The notes under the pieces are model-generated. The model was not told the DNA's origin and did no database searches. It was given only the letters and a program-made list of their open reading frames with translations. Positions 63,020-64,000 of a DNA stretch of 64,000 bases are shown piece after piece. Numbering within the stretch: the first letter of the stretch is position 1; every line of letters begins with the position of its first letter. Source of the stretch: Thiocapsa roseopersicina (GTDB lineage: Bacteria > Pseudomonadota > Gammaproteobacteria > Chromatiales > Chromatiaceae); NCBI RefSeq assembly GCF_900106925.1, contig NZ_FNNZ01000002.1:124001-188000 (forward strand), written 5' to 3'. Position numbers and translations under genes: made by a program.

Positions 63020-63603
63020 TGCGGGCGGGCACGCTCGGAACGCGTCCCCGGCAGGGCGCGCGCCAGGGTCAGATGGACGACCGCGGCCAGACCCACATAG
63101 ACCATGAGGTGCAGCAGGGTCGCCGGCATGTAGGTCGCGAAGCGCCCGAGCAGCTCGACCGCGCTCAGGTCGGCAAAACGACCGGAGAAGAGATAGAAGC
63201 CGCCGCTGGCGAAGACCTCGGACAGGACACCGCCCGCGAGCAGCACGCCGAACAGCAAGGGCAGGCTGTCCTTGGTCATTTCGAGACGACCGGCGGACCA
63301 GCGACCCATCCCCCAGACCACGCCGTAGGCCGGAACCAGCATCCAATAGGCCGGGGTCATGCAGTAGCCGCTCACGCCGCCCCAGCCGATGGCGGTCAGG
63401 TCGATGACGGTCGCCAGGCCGAAGAGGGCCGGAAAGCCCCAGATCGAGCGCAGATACAAACCGGCCAGGAAGAAGACGGCCAGCGAGGCATCCGGAAGAT
63501 GGTGCGCCAGCGGGGCGAACTGTTGGCCGCGCGTCGCCGCCATGAGGGCGGCCAAGGCAAGGCCGATCAGGATACGGCTGCGAGAGTCGGTGATGGGGGT
63601 CAT
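63016..63603 (-). CDS. Membrane protein in cob operon, possible S-component of an uptake system
   Basis: This 195-residue protein has five or six hydrophobic helices: about 10-25 (RILIGLALAALMAATRG), 38-55, 60-80 (AVFFLAGLYLRSIWGF region), 95-120, 125-145 and 165-185. The size and pattern resemble an S-component of ECF-type vitamin uptake systems, but no energy-coupling subunits are nearby and no family name is certain. It starts the cob operon and overlaps cobO by ATGA. A btuB-like outer-membrane receptor gene lies upstream on the same strand. A role in taking up cobinamide, cobalamin or a precursor is inference. Confidence 0.7.
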   Translation of the reverse strand: MTPITDSRSRILIGLALAALMAATRGQQFAPLAHHLPDASLAVFFLAGLYLRSIWGFPALFGLATVIDLTAIGWGGVSGYCMTPAYWMLVPAYGVVWGMGRWSAGRLEMTKDSLPLLFGVLLAGGVLSEVFASGGFYLFSGRFADLSAVELLGRFATYMPATLLHLMVYVGLAAVVHLTLARALPGTRSERARPQ

Positions 63604-63752
63604 GAGGTCGGTCTCCTGGTCGCGTCGCCGGGGCGACAATGTGGTGAAAAGCAAGTGTCGTGTGGCCATTGTAGGTGGTCGCACGGGGTGTCGAAAGCGG
63701 TTGGGTTATGGGAAGCATCCTGCCGCCTGCCGCCTGCCTTCATCCACCCATT

Positions 63753-63767
63753 CGCTGGTGGCCAGCG
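63753..63767 (-). terminator. Small hairpin after the btuB-like gene
   Basis: CGCTGG and CCAGCG pair perfectly around a three-base loop, about 14 bases after the stop codon. No T run follows; it is a weak candidate terminator. Confidence 0.3.
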
Positions 63768-63780
63768 GCCGGCGGCAATC

Positions 63781-64000
63781 TCAAGGCTCGTATCTCAAGG
63801 TCAGGTAAAACGCCCTCCCCGGCTGGTTGAACAGATACGCGGTCTGGTAGTCCTCGTCGAGTGCGTTCTCGAGCCGCCCCTGAATCGACACCGCAGGGGT
63901 AATGGCATACTCGGCGCGCAGACCCAGGAGGGTATAGCCGTCCAAGCGCTCGCTGTTGGCCAGGTCGTCGAAGGTCCGCCCGGCGACATACAGGCTCAGA
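63781..64000 (-). CDS. btuB: TonB-dependent receptor, 3' end only (likely BtuB)
   Basis: Only the last 72 codons are inside the window; the gene continues beyond 64000. On the minus strand the frame reads LSLYVAGRTFDDLANSERLD, then GYTLLGLRAEYAITPAVSIQ, then GRLENALDEDYQTAYLFNQP and GRAFYLTLRYEP before a TGA stop. The RLENALDEDYQ element and a final beta-strand ending in an aromatic residue are typical of TonB-dependent receptors. Its place beside the cob operon makes BtuB likely, but the plug domain that would show this is outside the window. Confidence 0.82.
   Translation of the reverse strand, partial: LSLYVAGRTFDDLANSERLDGYTLLGLRAEYAITPAVSIQGRLENALDEDYQTAYLFNQPGRAFYLTLRYEP

Noticed and set aside
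1-64000. CRISPR arrays, phage genes or intact insertion sequences
   Set aside because: No regularly spaced repeat-spacer pattern, transposase motif or phage structural gene was found on either strand; the repeats present are short intergenic palindromes.

Overview
The window looks like chromosome from a GC-rich purple sulfur gammaproteobacterium (family Chromatiaceae, Thiocapsa/Thiocystis/Allochromatium type). The reasons are gene content: flavocytochrome c sulfide dehydrogenase (fccA, fccB), the APS reductase set aprM-aprB-aprA in the arrangement used for sulfite oxidation, a Thivi_2564-family membrane peptide, and gammaproteobacterial housekeeping genes (polA, rep, a DUF2782 gene, cob genes). 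The genus is an inference from gene content only; no rRNA gene is present.

Layout. 1-3.4 kb: sulfide oxidation genes fccA and fccB plus a secreted coiled-coil protein, preceded by three FNR-type dyads and separated by a two-module intergenic repeat that recurs after polA. 3.5-12.8 kb: polA, a glycosyltransferase, a PilZ protein, TRAP permease genes dctQM without dctP, a DUF2782 gene, rep helicase and tRNA-Arg(CCG). 13.1-18.6 kb: aprMBA and, directly downstream, an uncharacterised four-gene operon (NTF2-like, SlyD-like FKBP, two small proteins) facing a second SlyD-like gene. 19.3-23.2 kb: a conserved hypothetical, a small HMA-like protein, a Crp/Fnr regulator, a DUF2333 gene remnant and small envelope proteins. 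23.3-32 kb: one giant gene for a cyclic beta-1,2-glucan synthetase. 32.6-36.6 kb: a secreted protein, then a minus-strand envelope/stress cluster (entericidin, DUF2333, BON lipoprotein, short paralogous lipoprotein, DUF3309, CsbD).

37-42.5 kb: a signalling pair, CheB-CheR-PAS followed by PAS-GGDEF-EAL, with an 11-base homopolymer near the gene junction. 42.5-47.2 kb: a RecD2-like helicase fragment, a VIT-family metal transporter, a CopD-family protein, pgl and a response regulator. 47.4-52.3 kb: phosphoketolase and glycogen phosphorylase in tandem, feeding sugar phosphates toward acetyl-phosphate and mobilising storage glucan. 53-54.5 kb: an orphan PIN protein, a periplasmic hypothetical and the C-terminal stump of a VanX-type dipeptidase. 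54.5-59.3 kb: a sensor kinase with a sodium/solute symporter-like sensor, its receiver partner and a CBS-DUF294 protein. 59.4-64 kb: a compact cobalamin assembly operon (membrane S-component-like protein, cobO, cobU, cobT, phosphatase, cobS) next to the 3' end of a btuB-like receptor gene.

Several genes of 50-57 codons were found by translating intergenic sequence by hand. At least three gene remnants (DUF2333, RecD2, VanX) show local gene decay.
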